From Acidobacteriota bacterium (GTDB taxonomy: Bacteria; Acidobacteriota; Terriglobia; Acidiferrales; UBA7541), in assembly GCA_003225295.1 (NCBI GenBank), contig QHYZ01000064.1:1-64000 (forward strand): DNA of 64,000 nucleotides, written 5' to 3'. Below are positions 37,759 to 46,725 of the stretch, in pieces (position 1 is the first letter of the stretch; every line of letters begins with the position of its first letter). The position numbers and the translations under genes were made by a program. The notes beneath the pieces are model-generated. The model worked only from the letters and a program-made list of their open reading frames with translations, was not told the origin of the DNA and made no database searches.

Positions 37759-38997
37759 CTAAGCCGATTCGGGTTCCTCGATGAGGGATTCCTGGCGAAC
37801 GACGACGACGATGCCGGAATCGGTGACGTGGAAGCGGCGTTTGTCGGCTTCGAGGTCATAGCCAATCTCGGTGCGCTCGGGAAGGCTGACGTGACGGTCG
37901 ATGATGGCGCGACGGATGCGCGAATGGCGGCCGATGTTCACGTGATTATAGATGATGGACGCGGAAACCTCCGAGTAGCTGTTGACGCGCACGTCGTTGC
38001 CGATCACGGATGTTTGTACGTGGCCGCCGGAAATAACCGAGCCACCAGCAACGATGGAATCGAGCGCCACGCCCATGCGCTCCGGATCGGCGAAGACAAA
38101 CTTTGCCGGGGGGTACTGGTGCTGCCAGGTGCGCAGCGGCCAGGCACTGTCGTACAGGTTGAAGACCGGCGACACGCTGACCAGATCCATGTTGGCGTCG
38201 TAGTAGGCGTCCAGCGTGCCCACGTCGCGCCAATACAGAGCATCTTTGCTGTTTTCATCGACGAAGTTGTAGGCAAAGACGCGATGCTTCGAAATAATGC
38301 GCGGAAGGATGTCCTTGCCAAAGTCGTGGTGCGACTTGGGATCCTCGGAATCGGCCAGCAGGATGGGGATCATCAGCTGAGTGTTGAAGATGTAGATGCC
38401 CATGGAGGCGTTGCAATGCCCGGGATGGTGCGGGGACTGTTTTGGCTCCGCGGGCTTTTCCTCGAAGCCGACAATGCGCCAGTTTTGGTCGACTTCGATG
38501 ACCCCAAACTGCCGCGCCGCTTGTTCGACAGGAATCTGAATGGTGGCGACGGTGACCTCCGCTCCGGAGTCAAGGTGCTGCTGAAGCATCTTCGCGTAGT
38601 TCATCTTGTAAATATGATCACCGGAAAGGATGAAGACGAACTTCGAACGCTCGCTGCCGATAGAGTAGATGTTCTGGTAGACCGCGTCGGCCGTGCCTTG
38701 ATACCACTGCTGCGAGACGCGCATCTGCGGCGGGAGGACCTCGATATAATCGCCGAGGCCGGCCAGGGGCGACCAGCCGGCGCGGATGTGGCGGTTCAAG
38801 CTAAGGGCTTTGTACTGGGTGAGGATGAAGATGCGGCGGAGATTCGAATTGATGCAGTTGGAGAGCGTGATGTCGATGATGCGATAGAGAGCGCCGAAAG
38901 GCACGGCAGGTTTGGCGCGGTCGCGAGTGAGCGGCCAGAGGCGTTCCCCCTGGCCTCCGGCAAGGAGTACTACGATGGCATCCCGCATATCGGACAT
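37759..38997 (-). CDS. glgC: glucose-1-phosphate adenylyltransferase
   Basis: 412 residues. Makes ADP-glucose from glucose-1-phosphate and ATP, the committed step of bacterial glycogen synthesis. The nucleotidyltransferase signature LLAGGQGERLWPLTRDRAKPAVPFG is at the N-terminus. FILSGDHIYKMNY, GFEEKP and YWRDVGTLDAYYDANM follow, then a left-handed beta-helix C-terminus (SVISGGHVQTSVIGNDVRV). It is usually activated by glycolytic intermediates. No other glg gene is in the window. Confidence 0.96.
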   Translation of the reverse strand: MSDMRDAIVVLLAGGQGERLWPLTRDRAKPAVPFGALYRIIDITLSNCINSNLRRIFILTQYKALSLNRHIRAGWSPLAGLGDYIEVLPPQMRVSQQWYQGTADAVYQNIYSIGSERSKFVFILSGDHIYKMNYAKMLQQHLDSGAEVTVATIQIPVEQAARQFGVIEVDQNWRIVGFEEKPAEPKQSPHHPGHCNASMGIYIFNTQLMIPILLADSEDPKSHHDFGKDILPRIISKHRVFAYNFVDENSKDALYWRDVGTLDAYYDANMDLVSVSPVFNLYDSAWPLRTWQHQYPPAKFVFADPERMGVALDSIVAGGSVISGGHVQTSVIGNDVRVNSYSEVSASIIYNHVNIGRHSRIRRAIIDRHVSLPERTEIGYDLEADKRRFHVTDSGIVVVVRQESLIEEPESA

Positions 38998-39402
38998 TGG
39001 TTGCCCCCTGCGGCGCGGATAGAGAAGCGGCTCATTCTAACAACAGAAACAGGGAAAAAGACAACCGAAGCCGGCGAGGGGCCCCCCAGGCAGGTACCGC
39101 CCGATCCCCGTCCTTTCACAATGGCTCCCGATTATCCTTGCGTCAATAGCGTATACAGGTGGTTATGGGGTGGGTTCAGTACCCCGGCGGGCGGTCAGGA
39201 ATACAAAGATTCCTTGACTTGCATGGCGGGAATTGATTAGAAGAGGCCAGCTACCTTTCAGGGTGCACCCGCGAAGCGGACAATACATGAGATAATCAGC
39301 ACCAGGGGCGGTGCCCGCAGCAACACACAGCCGGCAGCAGTTTGGCCAGCCAGAGGCGCCGCAAGATGCCAATCCGAACCGGATTGGGGGTGAATTAATA
39401 GC
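38998..39402. other. intergenic region upstream of rpsU
   Basis: About 405 bp between the divergent glgC and rpsU genes. No coding frame has recognisable similarity. A possible -35 TTGACT at 39214-39219 is followed by a poor -10, so no promoter is called. It presumably contains the promoters of both flanking genes. Confidence 0.4.
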
Positions 39403-39600
39403 GTGGCTGAAGTCATCATCCAAGAGAGTGAATCTCTGGAAAATGCCCTGCGGCGTTTTAAGCGCAAGGTGCAACAGGAAGACATCATCAAGGAAATCAA
39501 GAAGCATAGCTTCTACATGAAACCCGGCGAGAAGCGCCGGGCCAAGGAAGCGCTTTCGCGGAAGCGACTGCGCAAGAAGCAGCGGCGGGAAGCGGATTAA
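39403..39600 (+). CDS. rpsU: 30S ribosomal protein S21
   Basis: 65 residues, the whole of a small basic ribosomal protein that helps 16S rRNA find the ribosome binding site. The family pattern is clear: VIIQESESLENALRRFKRKV, then KKHSFYMKPGEKRRAKE and a very basic C-terminus ending KKQRREAD. It starts at GTG 39403 with GGGGGTG upstream. A strong terminator follows, so it is probably transcribed alone. Confidence 0.95.
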   Translation: MAEVIIQESESLENALRRFKRKVQQEDIIKEIKKHSFYMKPGEKRRAKEALSRKRLRKKQRREAD

Positions 39601-39606
39601 GACTTT

Positions 39607-39644
39607 GGGCGGTCCCGGTTGGACCGGGATCGCCCTTCCGTTTT
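39607..39644 (+). terminator. intrinsic terminator of rpsU
   Basis: GGGCGGTCCCGGT pairs with ACCGGGATCGCCC around a three-base loop (one internal mismatch), followed by TTCCGTTTT. It begins 7 bp after the rpsU stop codon. Confidence 0.85.
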
Positions 39645-39844
39645 CCACGCGGCTCGGCGCCGCACTTCCGAGAATCAGGCCCCCGTAAGGCAGAGCATTT
39701 GGGTTCGTGTTTCAGCTTCGTGCCCGTAGGCCCAAGGGATCCGCGCCCGGCGTCCCCGGATACTGGTCTCCTCAAGCATCTTGGCTCTCAGGTACAAAGT
39801 CCGCCCAATCTCCTGCCCGGCACGGGACCAGGGGAGAGCGGCTC

Positions 39845-40153
39845 ATGGAATACCACGACAAGGTGCTGAAGTGTTCGGAGTGCGGAGCTGAATTCATTTT
39901 TACCGCCGGCGAACAGATGTTTTTCGCCGACAAGGGCTTCAAGAACGAGCCGAAGCGCTGCAAGAACTGCAAGGCCAAGCGGGCCGAAGGCGGAGGGGGC
40001 GGGGGAGGACACGCCTCGTCGATGCGCTCGGAAACCAAGACGAATTGCTCGCAGTGCGGAAAGGAAACCACCGTTCCCTTCCGTCCCACACAAGGGCGGC
40101 CGGTGTTTTGCCGAGAATGCTTCCAGCAGCGCCGGGCGATGGGCGCGGCGTAA
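39845..40153 (+). CDS. zinc-ribbon protein with four CxxC knuckles
   Basis: 102 residues. Two zinc-ribbon units are visible: LKCSECGAEF with RCKNCKAKR, then NCSQCGKETTVPF with VFCRECFQQRR, joined by a Gly-rich linker (GGGGGGG). The first matches the small probable zinc-binding domain often found in Acidobacteria and Cyanobacteria. The second carries the CxxC-TTVPFRP-xxCxxC pattern. It is probably an RNA- or protein-binding protein; no function is established. ATG at 39845 preceded by GGGGAG. Confidence 0.88.
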   Translation: MEYHDKVLKCSECGAEFIFTAGEQMFFADKGFKNEPKRCKNCKAKRAEGGGGGGGHASSMRSETKTNCSQCGKETTVPFRPTQGRPVFCRECFQQRRAMGAA

Positions 40154-40494
40154 AGCAACAACTAGAACAATCCAGGGAATGCTTCGCGTGGGACGGATAG
40201 ACCTATCTGTCCCACTTTTTTCCGTTCCTTCAGCCGCAACTATATTCCATCAAAAACTGCCTATCCCCATGGGCGTCGAGTCGGGAAAGAGCTTCTGGCT
40301 TGTTTCTGCCCGCTCATCGAAGGGCATGTGCCGCGGCTCGCCACGAACGCCTCCGGGCCACAGCAAGACGCGCGCACCCAGGACGGCGCTGCCAACCGCT
40401 GCCAACCAGCGAAGCGTGCATTTTCGAGGCACGACGCGGTATGATATCTAACTCGGAGCCCCAAACGAGACCAAGAGACCCGGAGGGCCATCCC
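40154..40494. other. intergenic region upstream of the amidoligase cluster
   Basis: About 340 bp with no supported gene. A 10-bp tandem repeat GCTGCCAACC occurs twice near 40388-40407. TATGAT near 40440 could be a -10 box, but the -35 is poor. It should contain the promoter of the carboxylate-amine ligase gene. Confidence 0.35.
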
Positions 40495-41631
40495 ATGGCT
40501 CACCGCTTCACCATCGGCGTCGAAGAAGAATTCCAAATCATTGATCCCGCGACCTGCGAATTGCGTTCGCACGTCAGCCAGCTGGTCTCCGCGGCTTCCC
40601 CGGACATCGCCCAGCAGGTGAAGCACGAGCTGCACCAGTCCATCGTAGAGACCGGCACGCGCATCTGCGAGAACGTCAGCGAGCTGCGCATTGAAATGCA
40701 CCGCACCCGCGGCGAACTCGTCGCCGCTGCCGAACGCGCCGGACTTCAGGTGGCAGCGGCGGGCACGCACCCTTTTTCCAGCTGGATCGACCAGGTCATC
40801 TCTCCCGGCGAACGCTATCAGCATATTGTCGAGGAGATGGGCCAGCTGGCGCGCTCGCTGCTCATCTTCGGCATGCACGTGCACGTGGCCATGCCGGACA
40901 AACAGACGACCATCGATATGATGAACGGCGTAAGCTATTTCCTGCCGCACCTCCTCGCGCTTTCCACCAGTTCACCCTTTTGGATGGGCAGAAATACGGG
41001 GCTGAAGTCGTTCCGCACCACCGTGTTTCGCCGGTTCCCGAGGACTGGCGTACCGGAGCAGTTCGAATCCTGGAGCGCGTATGAAGATTTCGTAAACCTG
41101 TTGGTGAAGTTGAACTCCATCGACAACGGCAAGAAGATTTGGTGGGACGTTCGCCCGCACCCCACCTTCGGCACGCTGGAATTCCGCTTGTTCGACGTCT
41201 CCACGCGAGTCGAGGAGGCCGTGGCCATCGCGGCGCTGACCCAGGCCATCATCGTGAAGCTGCACCGCCTGTACCAGGCCAACATGAGCTGGCGGCTGTA
41301 CCGCCGCGCGCTCATCGAAGAGAACAAGTGGCGCGCGGCGCGATACGGCATTGATGGAAAACTCATCGACTTCGGCAAGGAAGCCGAAGTGCCCATGCGC
41401 CAGCTGGTTCCCGAATTGCTGGAATTTGTGGATGACGTCGTCGATGATCTGGGCAGCCGCAGCGCCGTCGAATACACGCACACCATCATGAACGAAGGCA
41501 CCAGCGCGGACCGGCAGTTGCGCGTATATCAGGAGACCGGCGATTTGCAAGCCGTGGTCCGGCATCTGGTTGCCGAAACGCGCGGCGGCGTCACCGAGCC
41601 GCGCACTTCCTCAGCACATGCGGTGAATTGA
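40495..41631 (+). CDS. carboxylate-amine ligase, GCS2 (YbdK) family
   Basis: 378 residues of the glutamate-cysteine ligase family 2 fold. Seen: FTIGVEEEFQIIDPATCELRS at the start, THPFSSWIDQ, FGMHVHVAMPD with metal-binding His, and RPHPTFGTLEFRLFDV. E. coli YbdK has weak glutamate-cysteine ligase activity, but stand-alone members in clusters are thought to ligate other amino acids or amines. The ATG at 40495 has CGGAGG eight bases upstream. It is the first gene of a run with two ATP-grasp-like genes, which suggests synthesis of an amide-linked metabolite. Confidence 0.92.
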   Translation: MAHRFTIGVEEEFQIIDPATCELRSHVSQLVSAASPDIAQQVKHELHQSIVETGTRICENVSELRIEMHRTRGELVAAAERAGLQVAAAGTHPFSSWIDQVISPGERYQHIVEEMGQLARSLLIFGMHVHVAMPDKQTTIDMMNGVSYFLPHLLALSTSSPFWMGRNTGLKSFRTTVFRRFPRTGVPEQFESWSAYEDFVNLLVKLNSIDNGKKIWWDVRPHPTFGTLEFRLFDVSTRVEEAVAIAALTQAIIVKLHRLYQANMSWRLYRRALIEENKWRAARYGIDGKLIDFGKEAEVPMRQLVPELLEFVDDVVDDLGSRSAVEYTHTIMNEGTSADRQLRVYQETGDLQAVVRHLVAETRGGVTEPRTSSAHAVN

Positions 41632-41672
41632 CGGCGATCGAAAGCGAAGCCGTTCCTGAAAGGAGCACGAAC

Positions 41673-42695
41673 ATGAAAACGGTTGGCCTTCTCTGCGGGC
41701 GGGAATACAGCTTTCCTCCCGCTTTTATCGAGCGCGTCAAGAAGCTCGGCGCCAGGGACGGCGTGACCGCCGAAATGGTGAAGCTGGGCGGCACGCGCAT
41801 GGGCGAGCCCGCACGATATAGCGTCATCGTCGACCGCATCTCGCATGAAGTCGAGTATTACCGCGGCTATTTGAAGCACGCCGTTCTTCAGGGAACCTAC
41901 GTCATCAACAATCCGTTCTGGTGGACCGCCGACGACAAATATTTCAACTACTCGGTGGCCTCCAAGCTGGGAATGGCCATCCCCAAGACCGTGCTCCTCC
42001 CGCAGAAGGGTTATCCGAGCAGCGTGGATATCACCGCCGAATCGCTCCACAACCTGGAATATCCCGTGGACTGGGACGGGCTGCTCGATTACGTCGGGCG
42101 GCCCGCCATCTTGAAGCCTTTTTCGGGTGGCGGCTGGAAGCACGTCTACAAAGTGAACAACAAAGAGGAACTCCTTGCCGCGTACGACCAGACTTCGCCG
42201 TACTGCATGACCCTTCAGGAATTCATTGATTTCAATCAGTACGTGCGATGCTTCACTTTCGGCAAAACGGACATCGTCCCCGTCCACTATGATCCCAAGG
42301 AACGCAAATACCTGGTCGACCATCAATACCTGACGCCGGAGCTCGGCGCGCGCGTGGTGAAAGATGCGCAGACGATCAACCAAGCGCTGGGCTACGAAAT
42401 GAATACCATCGAGTTCGCCGTCAAAGGCGGGGTGCCCTACGCCATCGACTTTCTGAATCCCGCGCCTGATTTCGAGCGCGCCCGCATCACGGAATTCTAT
42501 TTCGAGCATGTGGTGGAAAAAATGGCCCGGCTGGTGATCGACCGGGCCCTGAACGGCAAGGCTTCGAGTCCCTGGCCGCGTTGGGAAGAGATGCTCGGCA
42601 TCGGAGCAGCCGCGGGATTCATGGGAGCGCCAAAGAGCGCCTCCGCCGGGCAGAGGTCTGCGGCCGCTCCGGCGGGGTCCGTAAGGGGATCGTGA
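41673..42695 (+). CDS. ATP-grasp-like protein (RimK-type fold likely)
   Basis: 340 residues. The order of elements fits an ATP-grasp enzyme: a preATP-grasp-like N-terminus (VGLLCGREYSFPPAFIERVKKLG), NNPFWWTADDKYFNYSVASKLG, a lysine-containing nucleotide loop AILKPFSGGGWKHVYKV, a hinge MTLQEFIDFNQYVRCF, and an acidic and Asn-containing metal site in MNTIEFAVKGGVPYAIDFLNPAPD. The reaction is not known; such proteins usually form amide bonds from acyl phosphates. The ATG at 41673 is preceded by AAAGGAG, and the next gene begins 4 bp after its stop. Confidence 0.82.
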   Translation: MKTVGLLCGREYSFPPAFIERVKKLGARDGVTAEMVKLGGTRMGEPARYSVIVDRISHEVEYYRGYLKHAVLQGTYVINNPFWWTADDKYFNYSVASKLGMAIPKTVLLPQKGYPSSVDITAESLHNLEYPVDWDGLLDYVGRPAILKPFSGGGWKHVYKVNNKEELLAAYDQTSPYCMTLQEFIDFNQYVRCFTFGKTDIVPVHYDPKERKYLVDHQYLTPELGARVVKDAQTINQALGYEMNTIEFAVKGGVPYAIDFLNPAPDFERARITEFYFEHVVEKMARLVIDRALNGKASSPWPRWEEMLGIGAAAGFMGAPKSASAGQRSAAAPAGSVRGS

Positions 42696-42699
42696 TCGC

Positions 42700-44106
42700 G
42701 TGACCAGCGCTCCAACACCTCGGATCCTGCCTCGGTCTCCCGTTGAGGAGTGGCACGCCATTTTGAAAACTACGCTTGTGCGTTTGCCTGCGCTCCCGGA
42801 CGATTTGTTCAAGCGCATGCGCGGAGCCAAGCTTACCTTTGGCAATCGCGTTCATTGTCCTTTTCTGCGCCCGTTTTTTCTTTCCCCTGAAGACGAAGAG
42901 CGCGTGAGAACCGTGGCGGAGACCATCGCGGATCTCGGCGAGCGCATCACCAGCACAGCGCTCGAAGACAAGAATCTCTTTGCGCAGTTCCATCTGCGGG
43001 AGGAAGAGGAACGTCTTGCTCGGATTCCCACGGGATACGGGCGGGCCAGCACGGCCTCGCGCCTGGATGCGTTTTTGCTTCCCGACTCGCTCAAATTTGC
43101 GGAATATAACGGCGAATCGCCGGCGGGGGCAGGCTACGCGGAAGCGCTTGCGGAGATCTTCCGCGGGCTCCCGGTGATGGATAAGTTTCGGCAAGCGTAT
43201 GAAGTTCACTCTTACCCTCTCAGCGCCAAGCTTCTCGACGCTCTGGTGATGAGCTACCTGGACTGGGGAGGATCGTCCGCCAAGCCGCAGATTGCCATCG
43301 TGGACTGGGAAGACGTGCCGACCGTGAGCGAGTTCGAAATCCTCCAGCAACGCTTCGAGAAAATGGGCATCCCCACGCTCATTGCCGATCCGCGCCAACT
43401 GGAGTGGGACGGCAAATCGCTGGTAGCACAGGACAAGAAGATCGATCTCGTCTACCGCCGCGTGCTCATCAATGACATGGTGGCCAAGCCTCACGAGTGT
43501 TCCGCGCTGGTCAAGGCTTACGCGGCGAACGCCGTGTGTGTGGCGAATAGCTTTCGCTGCAAGATTCCGCATGTGAAGGCGTTTTTCGCCGTGCTGACCG
43601 ACGAGCAAAACGGCGCGCTCTTCTCCCACGGCGAGCGCGAGCTGATCCGCCGGCATATTCCCTGGACCCGCGTCGTCGCGGACGTCAAGACGGCACACTA
43701 CGGCCAGCCCATCGAATTGCTCGCCTTTATTCGTAAAGAGCGCGAAAACATGGTGCTTAAGCCCAGTGATGAATATGGCGGGGCCGGTGTGACCCTCGGC
43801 TGGGAAACCGACGAGGCCGCCTGGGACGCCGCGATCGAGCTTGCACTTGCCTCAAAGAACGGCGCATGGATCGCCCAGGAACGTATTCGCGTCCGCCGCG
43901 AAGTCTTCCCTTACATTGCGGACCGCGGCAAAGTCGATTACCGCGACATGCTGGTGGATTTCGCTCCGTACTTGTTCCGCGGAAAACTTTGTGGCTTTCT
44001 CACTCGCCTCAGCGCCACCGGCCTCGCCAACGTAACCAGCGGTGGCGGGCAGGTTCCGGCGTTCCGCGTGTCTGCGAATGGCCAGCGGGCCACCCAGGGA
44101 TATTGA
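42700..44106 (+). CDS. circularly permuted ATP-grasp-like protein
   Basis: 468 residues. Seen: FAEYNGESPAGAGYAEALAEIF, QIAIVDWEDVPTVSEFEIL, RRVLINDMV, a nucleotide loop MVLKPSDEYGGAGVTLG, and MLVDFAPYLFRGKLCGFLTRLSATGLANVTSGGG. This order, with the lysine-containing ATP loop in the C-terminal half, fits the circularly permuted / glutathionylspermidine-synthase-like ATP-grasp group. The substrate is unknown. It starts at GTG 42700, 4 bp after the preceding ATP-grasp gene, so the two are tightly coupled. Confidence 0.82.
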   Translation: MTSAPTPRILPRSPVEEWHAILKTTLVRLPALPDDLFKRMRGAKLTFGNRVHCPFLRPFFLSPEDEERVRTVAETIADLGERITSTALEDKNLFAQFHLREEEERLARIPTGYGRASTASRLDAFLLPDSLKFAEYNGESPAGAGYAEALAEIFRGLPVMDKFRQAYEVHSYPLSAKLLDALVMSYLDWGGSSAKPQIAIVDWEDVPTVSEFEILQQRFEKMGIPTLIADPRQLEWDGKSLVAQDKKIDLVYRRVLINDMVAKPHECSALVKAYAANAVCVANSFRCKIPHVKAFFAVLTDEQNGALFSHGERELIRRHIPWTRVVADVKTAHYGQPIELLAFIRKERENMVLKPSDEYGGAGVTLGWETDEAAWDAAIELALASKNGAWIAQERIRVRREVFPYIADRGKVDYRDMLVDFAPYLFRGKLCGFLTRLSATGLANVTSGGGQVPAFRVSANGQRATQGY

Positions 44107-44229
44107 TGAGCTGGCCTTGCCTGGCCGCATCTTCCGTCCATGTACCGGCCGAACGGCCAGGGTGAAAGATAAAGACCCACGGGAAGGCTGGCGCTAGAAA
44201 ATCCGCGCCATTCAAGTAGAATTAACTAG

Positions 44230-45255
44230 ATGAGATTTGCTTCCCCACAAAAGGAATTGATGCCCGGCGCGCGCAACGCCGTGGAAACATGCCTGGGCAT
44301 GCGCCCCGGTGAACACGTGGCCCTGATTGCCGATGAAGCCAGCCGGGCCGTGGCGGCCAGCATCGCCGCAGCTCTGGACGAGCGGCGCGCCCGCTATACC
44401 GGCTTGCTTCTGGAAGAGCTTGGACCGCGGCCGATGAAGGCTGCGCCCGCCGGTGTCCTCGACGAGCTGGAAACGGCGGATGTCGGTGTGCTGTGCATGA
44501 CGCCTCAGCCGGGTGAACTGGCTGCGCGTATGGCCATCGTGAGAGTGGTCGAGCGCCGCCAGATTCGTTACGCGCACATGGTCGGTGTCACGCCCGAGAT
44601 CATGCAGCAGGGCATGCGCGCGGATTACCGCCTGGTAGATCAACTGAGTGAGAAGTTGCGAGCGCGCATGCTTGGCGCTGAAACCCTCACGGTAAAAACC
44701 GAAGCAGGGACGAAGATTGCTGCGCATTTCGACCGCGGCCTCGACTGGGTGAAGACCAGCGGGCTCATCAGCCCACGCTACTGGTCGAACCTTCCAGCCG
44801 GCGAAGTTTTCACCACCCCCGCGACGGTGGACGGCACTTTTGTTTGCGACGCCACGGCCGGCGATCACTTCAACGGAAAATATGGCGACCTGCAGGCCAC
44901 CCCGTTGATGCTGGAGATCCAGGGCGCGCGGCTCATCGGCGTGACCTGTGCCCGCAAGGATTTGGAGCAGGAATTCTGGGATTACTGCCACACCGACGAA
45001 AACAGCGACCGGGTCGGCGAGCTTGCGTTCGGCACCAACCTGGGCTTATCCGCGATGATCGGTATTCTGCTGCAGGATGAGAAATTCCCGGGTGTGCATA
45101 TCGCCTTCGGCGATCCCTACGGCAGCCAGACTCACGCCAACTGGAAATCTATGACCCATGTCGACGTGCTTACCCGCAACTGCGACGTGTGGATTGACGA
45201 CGACCAAGTCATCGAAAAAGGCCACTACCAACTCGAACATTTGGGCCTGCGCTAA
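44230..45255 (+). CDS. M29-like (thermophilic) aminopeptidase
   Basis: 341 residues. The C-terminal half has the metal-site pattern of M29 metalloaminopeptidases: DRVGELAFGTNLGL, LQDEKFPGVHIAFGDPYGSQTHANW and HVDVLTRNCDVWIDD. The N-terminal half is an alpha/beta domain (MRPGEHVALIADEASRAV). Related proteins trim N-terminal residues from peptides. It is separated by about 120 bp from the ATP-grasp gene, same strand, and may process or recycle the product of the ligase cluster; that is inference. Weak ribosome binding site at ATG 44230. Confidence 0.85.
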   Translation: MRFASPQKELMPGARNAVETCLGMRPGEHVALIADEASRAVAASIAAALDERRARYTGLLLEELGPRPMKAAPAGVLDELETADVGVLCMTPQPGELAARMAIVRVVERRQIRYAHMVGVTPEIMQQGMRADYRLVDQLSEKLRARMLGAETLTVKTEAGTKIAAHFDRGLDWVKTSGLISPRYWSNLPAGEVFTTPATVDGTFVCDATAGDHFNGKYGDLQATPLMLEIQGARLIGVTCARKDLEQEFWDYCHTDENSDRVGELAFGTNLGLSAMIGILLQDEKFPGVHIAFGDPYGSQTHANWKSMTHVDVLTRNCDVWIDDDQVIEKGHYQLEHLGLR

Positions 45256-45293
45256 GATCCTCGCTTCAACCGCGAAACGATCACAAACAATTC

Positions 45294-46025
45294 TTAGAAG
45301 AGTTGCGAGACGTATTCTCTCATCTGGTGCTTCCAGTAGGGCCAGTCGTGGCCGCCCTGCGGGCCCCAGTTGTCCAGCGAATGACGGATGCCCTTGCTGG
45401 AGAGAACTTCTGAGAGACGGTAGGTAGGCCCACTGTTCTCCCAAGGACCCGTACCGGTGCCAAGGTGAATGTCACAACTGGCGATCTGCTCGTAGAACCA
45501 GGGGTCGCTGGCGTTCGAGAGGTAATCGACGGGATTGTTGAAATAAAAATTGTCGTCGTACATGCCGTCCATGAAGTTCCGCAGGTCGTAGACCCCGGAC
45601 ATGGCGAAGCAGCGTTTGATGACGTCGGGGTGCTTGAAGAGACTGTTGGCGGCGTGGTACGCGCCAAACGAAGCACCCATCGTGGAGATGGCCATGCCTG
45701 GCGACTGGCAATTATTCCAGATAAACGGAACCACCTCCTCGCGCAGATAGGAATCAAAAACCACTTGGACGTAGCTGCGGTGAAACGGGTGCGCGCTCTT
45801 GTTGTAAAAGCTCTGCCCATTGATCGAATTCACGGAAAAGAATTTGATTCTTCCGGCATCGATGAACTCCGCAAGCGCGCCGACCATGCTCTGGCCTTCG
45901 AGTTCCCACTCGTCACCGGCGCTGGTGGGGAAACCGAGGAGCGGCGGGCCCCAATGCCCGTAGACGACCACGCCCAGCTCCATGCCGAGCCGGTGAGAGT
46001 ACCAGCGGTGATATTCACGTTTCAT
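45294..46025 (-). CDS. esterase-D-like alpha/beta hydrolase
   Basis: 243 residues of the PF00756 esterase type. The nucleophile elbow is TMGASFGAYHAAN, the acid is probably near the stretch ending WFYEQIASCDIHLGTG, and the His is in GPQGGHDWPYWKHQ. There is no signal peptide, so it is cytosolic. Relatives hydrolyse S-formylglutathione, siderophore esters or acyl esters. Start ATG 46025 with AAGGGG upstream. It is convergent with the aminopeptidase gene (38 bp apart), making a role with the ligase cluster possible but not shown. Confidence 0.87.
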   Translation of the reverse strand: MKREYHRWYSHRLGMELGVVVYGHWGPPLLGFPTSAGDEWELEGQSMVGALAEFIDAGRIKFFSVNSINGQSFYNKSAHPFHRSYVQVVFDSYLREEVVPFIWNNCQSPGMAISTMGASFGAYHAANSLFKHPDVIKRCFAMSGVYDLRNFMDGMYDDNFYFNNPVDYLSNASDPWFYEQIASCDIHLGTGTGPWENSGPTYRLSEVLSSKGIRHSLDNWGPQGGHDWPYWKHQMREYVSQLF

Positions 46026-46175
46026 CGATTGCCCCTTAGTTGTTGCGGGGAAAAGAAGTATGCCAGCGGAGCAGGTTCCGGGCAATCGCTTCGGATGAAC
46101 GGAAGTTTCAATCCCCAGTGGCCTCCGCTAAGATGGGTGCGGACATTCTTCCATCCACGGGAGGAGTCAAAGCCC

Positions 46176-46717
46176 ATGGCTACCGCTTATGCTCTCACCG
46201 AGGAGTCTGCCGTTTTTCTCAACCGCATTCGCCTGGGTATATGGGAAGTTTGGCGGATTTTCTTTCGAGCGAAGCGCACCAGAGAAATTTCAGCGACTTG
46301 ACGGAAACGGTGAGGAAAGGCGGAACCACAGTCGCGCAAGGGGACAATACCAAGCCCAACGACGAATTGTGGGCGACCTTCGAGAGGACCATGGCACCGT
46401 TGACAACGGTGTCGGCCGGGTTCATCGCGGACCTGGCGGGCGCCAAGGAAGGAAAAGCATGCCAAGTCCTGGACATCGCTGCCGGGCATTGGGTGTTCGG
46501 GAACACCATTGCGAAACAGAATCCCAACGCCGACGAAGACCGCATAACCCCGCCCGTGGCCGCGGCCTTCAGCCTCATCATGCTGGCAGGAACTGACTCG
46601 GGCGACGCCTACACCTTCTCGCAATATGAGAAGATGTTCAGGAATGCTGGGTTCGCGAGAACGACAGAGCATGCCGTTCCGGAGTCGCCGCAGCAATTGC
46701 TTCTCTCGGAGAAATAG
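46176..46717 (+). pseudogene. decayed O-methyltransferase-like gene
   Basis: The first part (46176-46230) encodes MATAYALTEESAVFLNRI in one frame with GGGAGGAG upstream. From about 46235 the family-like sequence continues in another frame with YMGSLADFLSSEAHQRNFSDL. The SAM-binding motif is present but altered (VLDIAAGHWVFGNTIAKQNPNA). It is then joined directly to EDRITPPVAAAFSLIML, the C-terminal part of the catalytic domain. Relative to a full acetylserotonin-O-methyltransferase-like enzyme of about 330 residues, most of the N-terminal dimerisation domain and about 70-80 residues of the catalytic core are missing. It is very unlikely to be active. Confidence 0.75.
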
Positions 46718-46725
46718 GAAACCTC

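Noticed and set aside
39214-39242. TTGACT box with possible -10 upstream of rpsU
   Set aside because: The -10 match is poor at 17 bp and only fair at 18 bp; not enough to call a promoter.
41529-43698. Two overlapping long minus-strand frames opposite the ATP-grasp genes
   Set aside because: They mirror the codon pattern of the plus-strand genes and lack motifs and ribosome sites.
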